This document shows positions 11,643 to 23,300 of a DNA stretch of 64,000 nucleotides, piece after piece (positions within the stretch are counted from its first letter, which is position 1; each line of letters begins with the position of its first letter). The stretch comes from Ricinus communis. Its lineage: Eukaryota > Streptophyta > Magnoliopsida > Malpighiales > Euphorbiaceae. A program made the translations under genes and the position numbers. The DNA lies in contig NC_063260.1 in the NCBI RefSeq assembly GCF_019578655.1, positions 29,660,888-29,724,887 of the forward strand, written 5' to 3'. The notes under the pieces were generated by a model. That model was given only the letters and a program-made list of their open reading frames with translations, had not been told where the DNA came from and did not search any database.

Positions 11643-12816
11643 TTCTATTCAACACCAGATAGAAGAACCTTTTGATGAATTTGATTAATTAGGCCCCTGT
11701 AAATCAAGGATGTTCATTTATTTATTTATTTATTTATCTATAATGTTGAAGGTGACTTGTTATATTTTATACTCTCTAAACTTATAATTAAGAGTTTACT
11801 AAAACATTCATTTTAAATTTATGAAGTAAGTAGTTATATAATAAAAATATTAAAATATTATACTAATATCTCCTCTCATGTGCCGCAAAAGATATAAGGG
11901 CTTACAACATCAAGTCACCCTTTTACCATCAACAAATTGTTTTTAATAATGAAAACTTATTCCTATAAACAATATAATGAGAAGTTATTATATAATAATC
12001 TCAACAATTTGTGAGACAATATAATAGCTCAACAATTTTGATATATATCAATTTGGAACTTTACCATATTATCATTATAAAAACATAATTATGTTAAATT
12101 ACAAATAATTTAGGGACGATACTTGTAAAAATGACGTACAACCAATAGTCATCATGATAATTACGTGTCTAAAAGTCTTAAAGGGAGAGAAAAATAATAA
12201 AAATTGGTCCATTTTACAATCATATATTTTTGAAATAATTTAAAAGAGGCCAAACTAAAATTTTCATTCTATTTTCATAATAATAATAATAATATTTATA
12301 TTATAAAGCCTCAATTTCTAAAAAAGATTTATCACTTTAATCTATGAAGCTGATACATGAGAGACACAAATTATTACCCTTTTTTCTAAAGGTTATTGTA
12401 CTTTTATTATCTGACAAAACCCAACTTTTGTAGCTGTTTGTTATTACATGCATAACTGTTCTTATATATATCAACATATATAGACATGGCTTTCTGATTT
12501 TTGGAATTGAAAAAGTCAAGTGTGTCCCAGTAACAGACAAGTATCTTGGTTTGATAATATGTTTATTACTATTACTTGGTTGAAGTGATATTATTCTTTT
12601 GATAGATAATGTGTTCTAGGCAATATTTTATTAAGTTCTTGGCAGTTGAAAGAATTGGATAATGTCTAAGTCATGCTTTTTTAATCTACTTTTTTTAATA
12701 GGGTTTATTAGTTTCCTGAGTAACTATAGATTTTCAACTCTTTATTGTTGAAAATCTTAAGGCTGGTGTCTGTTTGATGGTGTTGCGTTTTCTTGCATTG
12801 TCATTGAGTTGGAGAG
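11643..12816. other. intergenic between LBD and HIPL genes
   Basis: AT-rich, with a short (TTTA)n run near 11719-11736. It should contain the HIPL promoter in its last few hundred bases. No other feature recognised. Confidence 0.45.
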
Positions 12817-15800
12817 ATGCGTGGGGTTCTTGCCATCATCATCTTCTTCCTTTGTAACTTGCTGGTGGTCACTGATTATGGTTATTCACATCCACTGTGT
12901 ACTAATTTAAGTGGGTTTTTTTTTTCTTTTCCTTTGGTTATTTAATCCATTCAGTTCCTTTCACTTTTGATTCCCATGGTTTTGTTTGTTTTTGACTGCA
13001 TTTTTTTATTATTTGTAATTGTATTTGTTGGAATAGGGGCACCCTTTGTCCCAGAAACCTCTCTGTCTTTCTGCCAATACAATGGAAGTGTTTGTTGTAA
13101 CTCCACTGAAGATCGGGAGTTGAAGAAGCAATTTAAAGCATTGAACGTCTCTTCTCCTGGTTGTGCTTCTCTTCTAAAATCAATACTCTGCTCGGTAAGT
13201 GTTTCTATAGAACAGTTATTTCTGTTTCTTTATCAGAATTGATGTTTCAAGTCATCTTGAGCTAATTCATTGATCAATTGAATGAATTATGTTTGATGTT
13301 GTTTTTCTCTTTAATCCATTTTGAATTGCAATATTTAATTATATTTAAGGACATCTCATCGTTCCTTGATCTATCCTCCGATAGTATAGATTGTTGGCAT
13401 GAAGGCTCAATATAGCTGGAATTTGGTCTACAGGCCAAATGCAAAACAAACATGTAAATGGTTTCCCTGCTTAGGCAATTGGGCACTGATTTCAGAACAT
13501 TATTTAACCAAGTTATATGCATTGAATTATTGTATTTGGCAGAGATGCGACCCTTTTTCAGCAGATTTATATAGAATTGAATCTGTACCTCGTGTAGTTC
13601 CCGTTCTTTGCAATTCCACACTTTCAGCAAACTCAACCCAGTCACAATTTGCTGCCGGTGATTTTTGCTCAAAAGTCTGGGACGGGTGCCACAATGTCAC
13701 AGTATCAAATTCTCCATTTCCGTCTCCAGGAAAAGGTGGAACAGTGACTAATTCTTCTTCCAAGCTCACTGATTTATGGCAGTCCAAGAATGCTTTCTGC
13801 AATGAATTTGGAGGAATGTTAGCTGATGGTTCAGTATGTTTTGATGGCAAACCAGTTTCGCTGAACAGTTCCGAAAGCCCAAGTCCTCCAAGTGGCATTT
13901 GCCTTGAAAAAATTGGAAACGGTTCCTACCTTAATATGGTAGCTCATCCTGATGGTTCAAATAGAGCCTTCTTGGCAAACCAACAGGGTAAGATTTGGTT
14001 GGCAACTATTCCAACAGAGGGTTCTGGAGAACAATTAACACTTGATGAATCAAATCCTTTTCTTGATTTAACTGATGAAGTATATTCTGATTCCGAGTTT
14101 GGGATGATGGGAATAGCATTTCATCCAAATTTTCAACAAAATAGTCTCTTCTATGTTTCTTTTAACTGTGATAAGGTTAGATGGCCTCAATGTTCAGGAA
14201 GATGTTCCTGTAATTCTGATGTGGGATGTGATCCTTCAAAACTGACTCCGGATAATGGAGCACAGCCATGCCGGTATCACAGTGTCATAGCAGAGTTCAC
14301 TGCTAATGGTGCCTTGTCACAACCTTCCTTGGTAAAACTCTGAACAATTTGATAGCTTTATATTTTTAACAATCATTTATCAGTATTATGATCCGTTCTA
14401 TCTTGACTTCAATTGCAGGTAATAAATGCCCACCCTGCTGAAGTTAGAAGAATATTTACCATGGGTCTTCCATTTACATCCCATCATGGTGGTCAAATAA
14501 TCTTTGGACCTGAAGATGGGTATTTATATTTTATGATGGGAGATGGAGGAAGTAGAGGTGATCCTTACAACTTTTCACAAAACAAGAAATCCTTGCTTGG
14601 AAAGATTATGAGGCTAGACATAGATAACACACCCAGTAAGTATTTTGACACATACGCTTTTCGTTTGGGATTCTGTCCATCTCATGGACTTTTTCAGTTG
14701 CATATTCTTTTGGCCTTTCTGAATTACTATTTTACATTATATATTGTTTGGTTTGTGTATGTAAAGATCCACTTTCGACTATTCTTGAAGATGTGCCTTT
14801 TGCAACTGCAATGAGCAAAAAGTATTTTGCACTAGACAAGAGCCAAGTTGCCTTCTTTCAGCATGTCAAAGTGATGACCTACTGTTTATTATGATATTAT
14901 CCTTAGGTCTTTGGTGAAAGAGTATAGATTACTCTCATCTGTCAGAAGGATTTTCAACCATAAGAGTTGTGAATAGAGAGTTAATTGGGCTTCATAGAAT
15001 AGAATGCTTCTGTAGATCTTTCGCTGGTGACACAAGGTGTACGTTTCGAAAGCAGAATGAGAAAGAAATGTACCTGTTTAATTGAGTTCTGGATAGAAGT
15101 CCTCTTTCCTGAGTACTTTTGAAGTAGTTTAAACTTACAAGCCAGTAGTTTACATTTCCTTTTGGCGAATTAATTGAATTTTACATCATTTTTCTCAAAA
15201 TTCACATTTTTGCAATTTTTCAGGTGCACAAACAATAATTGACTTGGGTTTGTGGGGTAACTATTCTGTTCCCGGTGATAATCCATACATTGAAGATAAG
15301 GATTTGCAACCTGAAATTTGGGCCTTAGGGTTCAGAAATCCCTGGAGATGTAGTTTTGATGCAGAAAGGCCTTCCTATTTTCTATGTGCAGATGTTGGGC
15401 AGGTAATCAGCAGCTTTTCTCACATACCATTGATCTGTCATAAGACTCTTTGCCACATACATTTTTGGCGTAGCTATAAATTGGATTCAAGTTTGTTAAT
15501 TCCCACAAATGATTGCTTCAACATACTCTGTGATCTTTGTATCAAACATGTGCGTCTATCTTTCCATATTATTATCATTTGTTTTGCCCGTAACAATGGG
15601 CATTCTTCGTACGCCAAAACTTTCGACCTTGTCATCTTTCTCCATGGTTTCTGATATATGGGCAATGGTCTTGCAGGAACAATATGAAGAAGTGGACATT
15701 ATCACTAAGGGTGGAAACTATGGCTGGCGAGTTTATGAGGGCCCCTTTCTTTACAATCCTCCAAGTTCTCCAGGAGGAAATACATCAGCTAGCTCCATAA

Positions 15801-16686
15801 ACCCAATTTTCCCTGTAATGGGATACAATCACTCTGATGTAAACAAGGTCGAAGGATTTGCTGCAATCACAGGTGGCTATTTCTATCGGTCAATGACAGA
15901 TCCATGCATGAATGGAAGGTGAGAAAGCTTGATTCTCATTATTCTGATGCCTAATAGGATTTTACAAAATATCTAACATGTTCTTTCAACTAAAACATGG
16001 ATTAGAAAGTTCTAACTAGCTAGCTAAGCCCTTTCTCATTGAATCAACAGAAACCAAAGAAGTGATAGTTTCAAATTATACTACTTTGTGTAATGACTAT
16101 CACTAGCATTCCACTTGCATATGACCATATCTTCCTTATAAAACTTGTACATGATCAATATCCACGGAATATATAGAATATTAATGAACTCATTTTATAA
16201 ACAACTCAACACTGGGGGAATGACTTGTGTTGATGACAATTATAACTATAATCCTCCTTTTTCAGATACCTGTACGCAGATTTATATGCTGGGGCAATAT
16301 GGGCAGCCACAGAAAGCCCTCGAAATAGTGGAAACTTCACTAGTACGTCACTTTCTGTGACTTGTGCTCACGATTCTCCTATCCCATGTACAACTGAAGA
16401 AGAGAGTTCTCTCCCTGCAATGGGGTTCATATTCTCTTTTGGTCAGGATAACAGGAAAGACGTTTTCATCTTAGCCAGCAGTGGTGTGTATAGAGTTGCT
16501 CGACCAAGTCGGTGCAACTACTTCTGCTCAAAGGAAAATGTCACAGCTACTCGTCCGAGTCCAGGTCCCTCTGCTCCTTCCCCTTCACCCTCTGCTGGGG
16601 AACAGCTGAGCCATTCATCAATGCAGTTACTACAACTCTTATCCTTTTCATTATTGCTTTTTTGGAACTTTGCTCGACTCCAATAA
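12817..16686 (+). CDS. HIPL1: HIPL1-like GPI-anchored glycoprotein (hedgehog-interacting-protein-like)
   Basis: Seven exons: 12817-12910, 13037-13194, 13543-14331, 14419-14635, 15224-15402, 15677-15918, 16266-16686. All junctions are GT-AG and all frames join, giving 699 aa, close to Arabidopsis HIPL1 as I recall it. Exon 1 encodes a signal peptide (MRGVLAIIIFFLCNLLVV). Exons 2-3 carry a Cys-rich folate-receptor-like region (SFCQYNGSVCCN, CDPFSADLY, FCSKVWDGCHN). From about residue 200 a glucose/sorbosone-dehydrogenase-type beta-propeller follows (GSYLNMVAHPDGSNRAF, EFGMMGIAFHPNF, TSHHGGQIIFGPEDGYLYFM, GNYGWRVYEGP). A Ser/Pro-rich stretch and hydrophobic tail (LLQLLSFSLLLFWNF) indicate a GPI-anchor signal, so the protein should sit on the outer plasma membrane. 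Enzymatic activity is unproven for the family. A decayed duplicate of exons 3-4 lies at 19640. Confidence 0.93.
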
Positions 16687-17489
16687 CTAAACACCACCAT
16701 CCAGTGGGAAGATAAAATTGGAACGCAAGAATGATTCCTTTATAAATAAATTGTTGTAGACTTGATCATGCATCTTCCAATGAATAAATAGTCATCATAT
16801 TCATCCATAACTATGAAAATTTGGAAATGCCCATGTTTATACCTTCAAGCCAATTCCTTTTGCATAAAATTTGTAATTTTTTTTCCTGTGGAGTATATCC
16901 ATGTTCCATTTTTAAGATTACTAGAAAAGAGAAAGGAAAACTTTGTAAATGTAGATTGTATTTGTTGCAGAATTCGACAGCATCTAAACAACATTAAAAG
17001 AATGAGATCTTTTAGTTCAAACTAGAAAAAGGAAGAAATTCTATGCACTAACAAAATTTAGCCAAAGAAATTAGTTTCCTTTATAATTCAAAAAGAAAAA
17101 GCCATAAAATCACATTGTGAAATATGTAACAGCCAACTTGCCTAGGCCATGATTCAAGGAACCATAAGATGCATATTGGCGAGAAATTCCACTCTCTCTC
17201 TCTGTACTGTATGGACATTATAGCTGTTAGTAAGCATGTAATAGCGCAGTGTCTCCTATTGTTTTTGAGTTGGAAAGATTTAAGAAAACGGGTGATTAAC
17301 TGTCATGTTTATAGTTTCAACGGTAAGAAATGACCCGCCACCATTTGTTATACGCCGACGCTGACGTGGCAATAGCGAAACTAAACTGTTTTGTCTGACA
17401 AAAAAAAGAAAAAAAGAAAAACAAAAGTATCGCTGAAAAATCTTCCACTGGTTCCAGAACAGGACCATCCATCACTCGCTAAAAATCCA
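16687..17489. other. intergenic between HIPL and PPR genes
   Basis: The first part is the HIPL 3' UTR. A (TC)n tract lies at about 17191-17202. An in-frame ATG at 17391 extends the next ORF upstream by a Lys-rich stretch that I do not accept as coding. Confidence 0.45.
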
Positions 17490-19454
17490 ATGTCTTCGCT
17501 CTCATCATTTCCTTCTCCAATGCAAGTCTTAGACCCCATATTTTCTCTTCCACTGTTACCCTTACCCAAATCCCGTATCTACACCTTCTCAAGACCCATT
17601 ACTACTCGCTTTCTCCTCCTCTCTTCTTCAGCAACCAAAAGAGACATGTGGACAAGAACCCAGAAAACAACGCCTTCTTATTTAGACCATAGTGTGGACA
17701 TGAAACAGCTATTAATTTCAATTTCCCAAACCCAAAATGAAGTAGAATTGTATTCTTTACTTTCGCCTTATAAAGAGAGACAACTCTCAATTCGTTTCAT
17801 GGTTTCGCTTATCTCGCAAGAAGCCGATTGGCAAAGATCCTTAGCTCTCCTTGATTGGATTAATGAGGTTGCTAGATATTCACCTTCTGTGTTTGCTTAC
17901 AATGTTGTTCTGCGTAATGTGCTTCGAGCCAAGAAGTGGGACCTTGCACATGGCCTGTTTGATGAAATGCGTCAAAGAGCGCTTTCTCCGGATAGATATA
18001 CTTATTCTACCCTTATTACTTCTTTTGGTAAAGCGGGTATGTTTGATGAGTCCCTTTTTTGGTTACAGCAAATGGAGCAAGATCGTGTCTCTGGTGATCT
18101 TGTTTTGTATAGTAACTTGATTGAGCTTTCGCGGAAGTTGTGTGATTATTCTAAGGCTATTTCTATATTTATGAGGCTTAAAAGAAGTGGGATTACGCCA
18201 GACTTAGTTGCTTATAATTCTATGATTAATGTGTTTGGTAAAGCAAGGTTGTTTAGAGAGGCGAGAATGTTAGTTCATGAGATGAGAGAGGTCGGAGTTT
18301 TGCCTGATACTGTTAGTTATTCAACGCTGTTGAGTGTGTATGTTGAGAATGAGAAGTTTGTTGAGGCCTTATCTGTTTTTGCGGAAATGAATGAAGCAAA
18401 TTGCTCGCTTGATTTAATGACATGTAATATTATGATTGATGTTTATGGACAGCTTGACATGGTTAAGGAAGCTGATAGGTTGTTTTGGAGTATGAGGAAG
18501 ATGGGGATTGAGCCGAATGTTGTTAGTTATAATACCCTTTTGAAGGTCTATGGTGAAGCTGAACTTTTTGGGGAAGCTATTCATTTATTTCGGTTGATGC
18601 AGAGGAAAGAGATTGAGCAGAATGTTGTCACATATAATACCATGATCAAGATTTATGGGAAATCACTTGAGCATGAAAAGGCCACAAATCTCGTGCAAGA
18701 GATGCAGAAAAGAGGAATCGAACCAAATGCCATTACGTACTCAACAATAATTTCTATTTGGGGTAAGGCAGGGAAATTGGATAGGGCAGCAATGTTGTTT
18801 CAAAAGCTGAGGAGTTCAGGGGTTGAGATTGATCAGGTTCTCTATCAAACAATGATTGTAGCTTACGAGAGGGCAGGTCTTGTTGCTCATGCCAAGCGTC
18901 TGCTTCATGATCTTAAATGCCCAGATATAATTCCTAGGGACACTGCCATTAAAATTCTTGCCAGAGCTGGTAGGATAGAAGAGGCCACATGGGTTTTTCG
19001 TCAGGCTTTTGATGCTGGGGAGGTGAAGGATATATCCGTCTTTAGATGCATGATTGAGCTATTCTCAAGAAACAAAAGGCCTGCAAATGTTGTTGAGGTT
19101 TTTGAGAAGATGAGAGGAGCTGGATATTTCCCTGATTCTGATGTTATTGCTCTTGTGTTGAATGCTTATGGGAAGTTGAGGGAATTTGAGAAGGCAGATG
19201 CTGTATATAGAGAAATGCAGGAAGAGGAGTGTGTTTTTCCAGATGAAGTTCACTTTCAGATGCTGAGCCTCTATGGTGCAAGAAAAGATTTTATCATGGT
19301 AGAATCCCTGTTTGAGAAGCTGGATTCTGATCCTAACATTAACAAAAAGGAGTTGCATCTTGTTGTTGCCAGCATATATGAAAGGCAAAATAGATTGAAT
19401 GATGCATCACGAATCATGAACAGAATGAGTAAAGAAGGGATGTTGAGATTATGA
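17490..19454 (+). CDS. P-class pentatricopeptide repeat protein, probably chloroplast (At5g39980-like)
   Basis: RNA-binding organelle protein, intronless, 654 aa from the ATG at 17490. I chose that ATG over 17391 because it gives a Ser/Pro/Arg-rich start (MSSLSSFPSPMQVLDPIFSL) typical of a plastid transit peptide, whereas the longer form begins with a run of Lys. About a dozen 35-aa P-type repeats follow: FAYNVVLRNVLRAKKWDLAH, YTYSTLITSFGKAGM, VAYNSMINVFGKARL, VSYSTLLSVYVENEK, VSYNTLLKVYGEAELFGEAI, VTYNTMIKIYGKSLEHEKA, ITYSTIISIWGKAGKLDRAA. No E or DYW tail, so a role in RNA stability or splicing is more likely than editing. The overall pattern matches the Arabidopsis At5g39980 protein (EMB3140/PDM3), from memory. 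Confidence 0.92.
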   Translation: MSSLSSFPSPMQVLDPIFSLPLLPLPKSRIYTFSRPITTRFLLLSSSATKRDMWTRTQKTTPSYLDHSVDMKQLLISISQTQNEVELYSLLSPYKERQLSIRFMVSLISQEADWQRSLALLDWINEVARYSPSVFAYNVVLRNVLRAKKWDLAHGLFDEMRQRALSPDRYTYSTLITSFGKAGMFDESLFWLQQMEQDRVSGDLVLYSNLIELSRKLCDYSKAISIFMRLKRSGITPDLVAYNSMINVFGKARLFREARMLVHEMREVGVLPDTVSYSTLLSVYVENEKFVEALSVFAEMNEANCSLDLMTCNIMIDVYGQLDMVKEADRLFWSMRKMGIEPNVVSYNTLLKVYGEAELFGEAIHLFRLMQRKEIEQNVVTYNTMIKIYGKSLEHEKATNLVQEMQKRGIEPNAITYSTIISIWGKAGKLDRAAMLFQKLRSSGVEIDQVLYQTMIVAYERAGLVAHAKRLLHDLKCPDIIPRDTAIKILARAGRIEEATWVFRQAFDAGEVKDISVFRCMIELFSRNKRPANVVEVFEKMRGAGYFPDSDVIALVLNAYGKLREFEKADAVYREMQEEECVFPDEVHFQMLSLYGARKDFIMVESLFEKLDSDPNINKKELHLVVASIYERQNRLNDASRIMNRMSKEGMLRL

Positions 19455-19639
19455 ATATTTTTGAAGTTTAAATCTTCCTTGTCTTTGTAAATTCTGCCAA
19501 CTGTTGTAGATTACGCTTTGGTATTCTGGCTAATTTGTATATATCCTATTTGAAGATCAAATTTTTGTACCTCTCTGAAAAATGAAGATTCTAATGACCT
19601 TCAACCATTTCCAGCTGACTTGTAAAACTTGAACTATAG

Positions 19640-20020
19640 GAAACTAATCCCTTCCTTGATTCAACTGATGAATTATATTCTGATTTTGGAATAATGGAAT
19701 AGCTTTCATCGAAATTTGCAATAACGTGGCCATTTCTTCGTTTCTTCCAACTATGCTGAGGTTAAATGACGACAATGTTCAGGAAGATGTTCAAGTAAAT
19801 TTGATGTGGGATGTAATCCTTTAAAACTAGCTCCTCGTAATAGAGTTCAGCCATGCAGAATCACAGGGTCATTACAGAGTAGACTGCTAAGGTACCACTT
19901 CACAACCTTCCTCTAGTAAAACTCTGATCGGTCACGTTTTACAATTAGTGATCAAATTCATTTTGACTGATTGACTGCTCATTCCTGTTGAAGTCAATCT
20001 CCTTAGTACCATGGATGTCC
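19640..20020 (+). pseudogene. decayed duplicate of HIPL exon 3 end, intron 3 and exon 4 start
   Basis: This stretch follows HIPL positions about 14045-14480. Shared pieces include TGTTCAGGAAGATGTTC, GATGTGGGATGT, CACAACCTTCCT and GTAAAACTCTGA. After the exon end the match continues through intron 3 into the next exon (TGCTCATTCCTGTTGAAGT against TGCCCACCCTGCTGAAGTT, then TACCATGG.T.TCCATTT). In-frame stops and small deletions destroy the reading frame. Keeping the intron shows DNA-level duplication, not retrocopying. It lies in the same orientation as the parent, on the far side of the PPR gene. Confidence 0.8.
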
Positions 20021-20140
20021 ATTTTTCTGAAAAAGAAAAACAATATAACTGTGGATTGTAATTGCTACAAATTTCCACTCTAACAGCAACTATACAACTC
20101 CATTCTGACTAGAGTTTTATTAGTTATACATCCAAAAAAG

Positions 20141-20812
20141 GGTGAATTTACCGTGAATTTATATTTAAAGATTAATTACATCAAATTTAAACTTTTTTAG
20201 CAAATAATTCTATGAATTTATGTCCAAATATCAAATATATCTAATTTAATTTCTTTTTCAGCAAATAACCTCTTGAACTTGTATGCAAAGGTTATATACA
20301 TCTAATTTAAAAATAATATTTATTTATTAATTTACTGATGTAATATTTAGTGACGCGCTGTACAAAAACTTATTTGATAAAATTTAAAATTTAGATTTAA
20401 TTGATTCAAAAATAACGAGTTATAGACCAATTTGAGTTATTTAATCCTTAGAAAGTTAAAATTTGGCTTATTTAATACTTTTTATTTTTGAATCAATTAA
20501 ATTCAAATTTTAATATTTTTTTAAATATGCTCTTGTATAATCACTAGATATTGTATCAGTAAAATAATGAAATAAATATATTTTTTTTAATTTTTATATT
20601 TTAATTAAAATCCAAAAATCTAATATTATTTTTATTTAAATTTTTTTTAAAGTTTGGTGTATGTGGCCCTTGGACAAAAATTCAAGAGGCTATTTGCTAG
20701 AAAAGTTTAGGTCTTTTGATATAAATTCAGGAAGCTAATTGCTAAAAAAATTTAAATTACATATATTTGATCATTGGATATAAGTTCTGGGAGTCAAATT
20801 GAGATTATACAT
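20141..20812. mobile_element. fold-back (long inverted repeat) element
   Basis: The left arm, about 20153-20310, matches the reverse complement of the right arm, about 20648-20805: phrases such as TTTTTTAGCAAATA, AGCAAATAACCTCTTGAA and TATATTTGAT recur inverted. A second, inner inverted repeat (AATTGATTCAAAAATAA at about 20399 against TTTTTGAATCAATTAAATT near 20484) makes nearly the whole 670 bp self-complementary. No ORF. Likely a MITE or Foldback-type element, and a possible source of hairpin siRNA if transcribed. Confidence 0.6.
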
Positions 20813-23300
20813 CTCTTCTTCAATTTATCCAAAATAATTGCCATCTTCAACTACTCGTAAGTAATACCCTCTTATCTAACAACATATCACAGCTAACATC
20901 CTTGATTAAGCTATGCCCTTCTCAAGGAAAAATGCCAATCACACTTGTATAGAAACTTACCTAACAGCTACACACTTCTATTTGTAAAGAAAAAAGTCAA
21001 TGTACAGAGCTTTTTTTTTTTTTTTCCCTATAAAATGAACTGGGTCAAGTGTTCTTTATAATTCCAATATGCACAAAGGTAGCTGAGTGTAGAAAAAGAG
21101 AAAGTTCTCTATTCAACTAAATCTTGAAACGCTGATTAGGAAAAGTAATGGAAAAAGGAAGAAGATTAAGAGCATTTTAATTGAAGTATGCATGGCCTTA
21201 GAAGTATTTCCAAAAGAGTATTCACCAATTTTAGGAGATAGAGTAGAGGTAATGGTTTCCAGTTTGTTATGGAAGTTAGATCGGATGAGGTAGATGTCTC
21301 TCTTTTGATCTGGTTTTCCAAGATGGCTATAAAATTAAGATGGGTTTCTTGGAAAAGAAGCTTAGTTGCCTAGTTTAGCTTCCATTATATTTGCTGCAAA
21401 CAGCACATCTCCTACTCCTCTGTGCTAGTTTTATGAAGGCTGCATGCTGCATCAGTTTAGAATCAGCCCTTGCCCTTATCTACACTTAATGCTAACATGT
21501 TTTTTGGGAAATGGATATACCCATAATCATCAAGTACGTTGTTTTCCTTTTTTTTTTTTTTCCTTTTCTTTTCTTTTATCTAACCTCTCTATTTGTTTTG
21601 ATGAAACTAATTTATTTATAGGAATTAAACTATATTCTGCAGAAGCACTTTATGGGAAACAAACAAAAAAAGGGAAGAATTTGGGATCTATGGTTGTGCT
21701 GAAAATTAAAGTAGAAATTTTTTTTATGCCATTTGGAGTACAATAGATAAAATAATAGTTGCAATTGTATAAGAGGGAGGTGACAGTGATTTTAATTAAC
21801 TACTACTAGTTATTAGCCATTAATTGCATGCTATTTGGATCATTTGTTGTAATTGGTTTTATGTAGTCTTAGTGTTTTGACTTCTACTCCCTAACTGTAC
21901 CACAGCTACTGGTAACTGCTTCCTAACAACTAGTTGATAAAGAAAAATTACTATTGCAAAAAGGAAATAGGTGCCCAAATTTAATTCAAATATATCAAAG
22001 GGAAAAGGACAGTCATAGGAATTAGGCTGGCTGCATTTGTATAGTTAGGTCAAGTTAGTTGATGGTTAAGAGAACAAAAATGATTATCAAAGAAAAATAA
22101 GAAAAGGCAGAACAAAAGGGTAATCGGATCTCTGCATCAATATATAAATAATAGTTTTTGTTTTTTTTTTTTATTTAAAAAAATTAGATCCCTTTGATAA
22201 AAAAAAATAATAATAATTGCAATAAACTGCAAAATTTTTTAAATAAAAGACATAAAAATATAATCAAAGATATTAGAAGCTTAAGAATATTATCCCCTAA
22301 ATAAATAAAAGAGAATAATTTGCTCTAACTAAGGGTAAAAATTGAACAACAAATAATTTGGATTTAGAGAAGGCTCATTATATATGTCATTAATAATGTT
22401 ATGACAAAAAATGGAAATTCCAAGTCTTCTTATTGACTTTTACTCTTCAATTAATTCCTAAATCACCAGAGACCATTAAGTTGTCAGTTATCTTCTTCCT
22501 TCCATAATTATCTATTTGTTAAAAGAAAATTATCCCTTCCAATATGCAAAGTTAATGTATAATTATCATATTATTATTTTATTATTGGTGTCTGGATGGA
22601 ATTCTATTAATAAATAAATAAATATATTAAACAGAATAAGGATGACCAAATTTAGGGCAGGAAAACTTAATCTCAAATAATTAATAATCTTATTGCTACA
22701 AACTTTTAATCCATAAAACCCTTATTCCAATATATGGAAGCTCCCATTGTTTCTCATATATGTATAGTAATAGATGTATATTAAAACTTCCACCCCAAAC
22801 AACTTTTAAAGAAATTCATGAACATCAAATTCCTTGCAAGTCTGGTAACACAATCAGAGATATTCAAAATCTAAACTCCAATATCAACAATAACTACCAT
22901 TTAAATTCAATACGAAATTAATTAACAATCCCAACAAAATTTCAATTCCACAAAGTGGGTCAACATCAAAATGTCTCAAATTCTATAAATTGTTCAAGAA
23001 AACAAAACTCAAAACAAAAAAAAAAAAAAAAAAAAACCATAAAACCAACAAATTCAAGCATAAAAATTACATTTTTGAAAAAAAAAAAAAAGAAGAAAAG
23101 AAAAAGAAATTCCCCCTCCTGTCACGGCGAAGCTAAGCTCTTCTTTAATATCATCATCGTCTTGTTCTTCACCGTCAATTTCACGCTCTAGTTTCTCCAC
23201 AAGAACCCATTAAGAAACAAGCATCGACAAAAAAAACAACACACACCCATTTCACGGACATCTCCATAAAGTAAACCAAAAGAAGAGAAGAAAAATAAAC
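20813..23300. other. intergenic upstream of the GT14 gene
   Basis: No gene recognised. Homopolymers: T near 21010-21026 and 21549-21562, A near 23018-23036 and 23079-23091. The last 300 bases are the probable 5' UTR and promoter of the GT14 gene; a pyrimidine-rich patch at 23106-23215 precedes its start. Confidence 0.45.

Noticed and set aside
17391..17489. Upstream in-frame start of the P-class PPR protein
   Set aside because: It adds a Lys-rich stretch unlike a transit peptide; the ATG at 17490 gives a typical plastid-targeting start.
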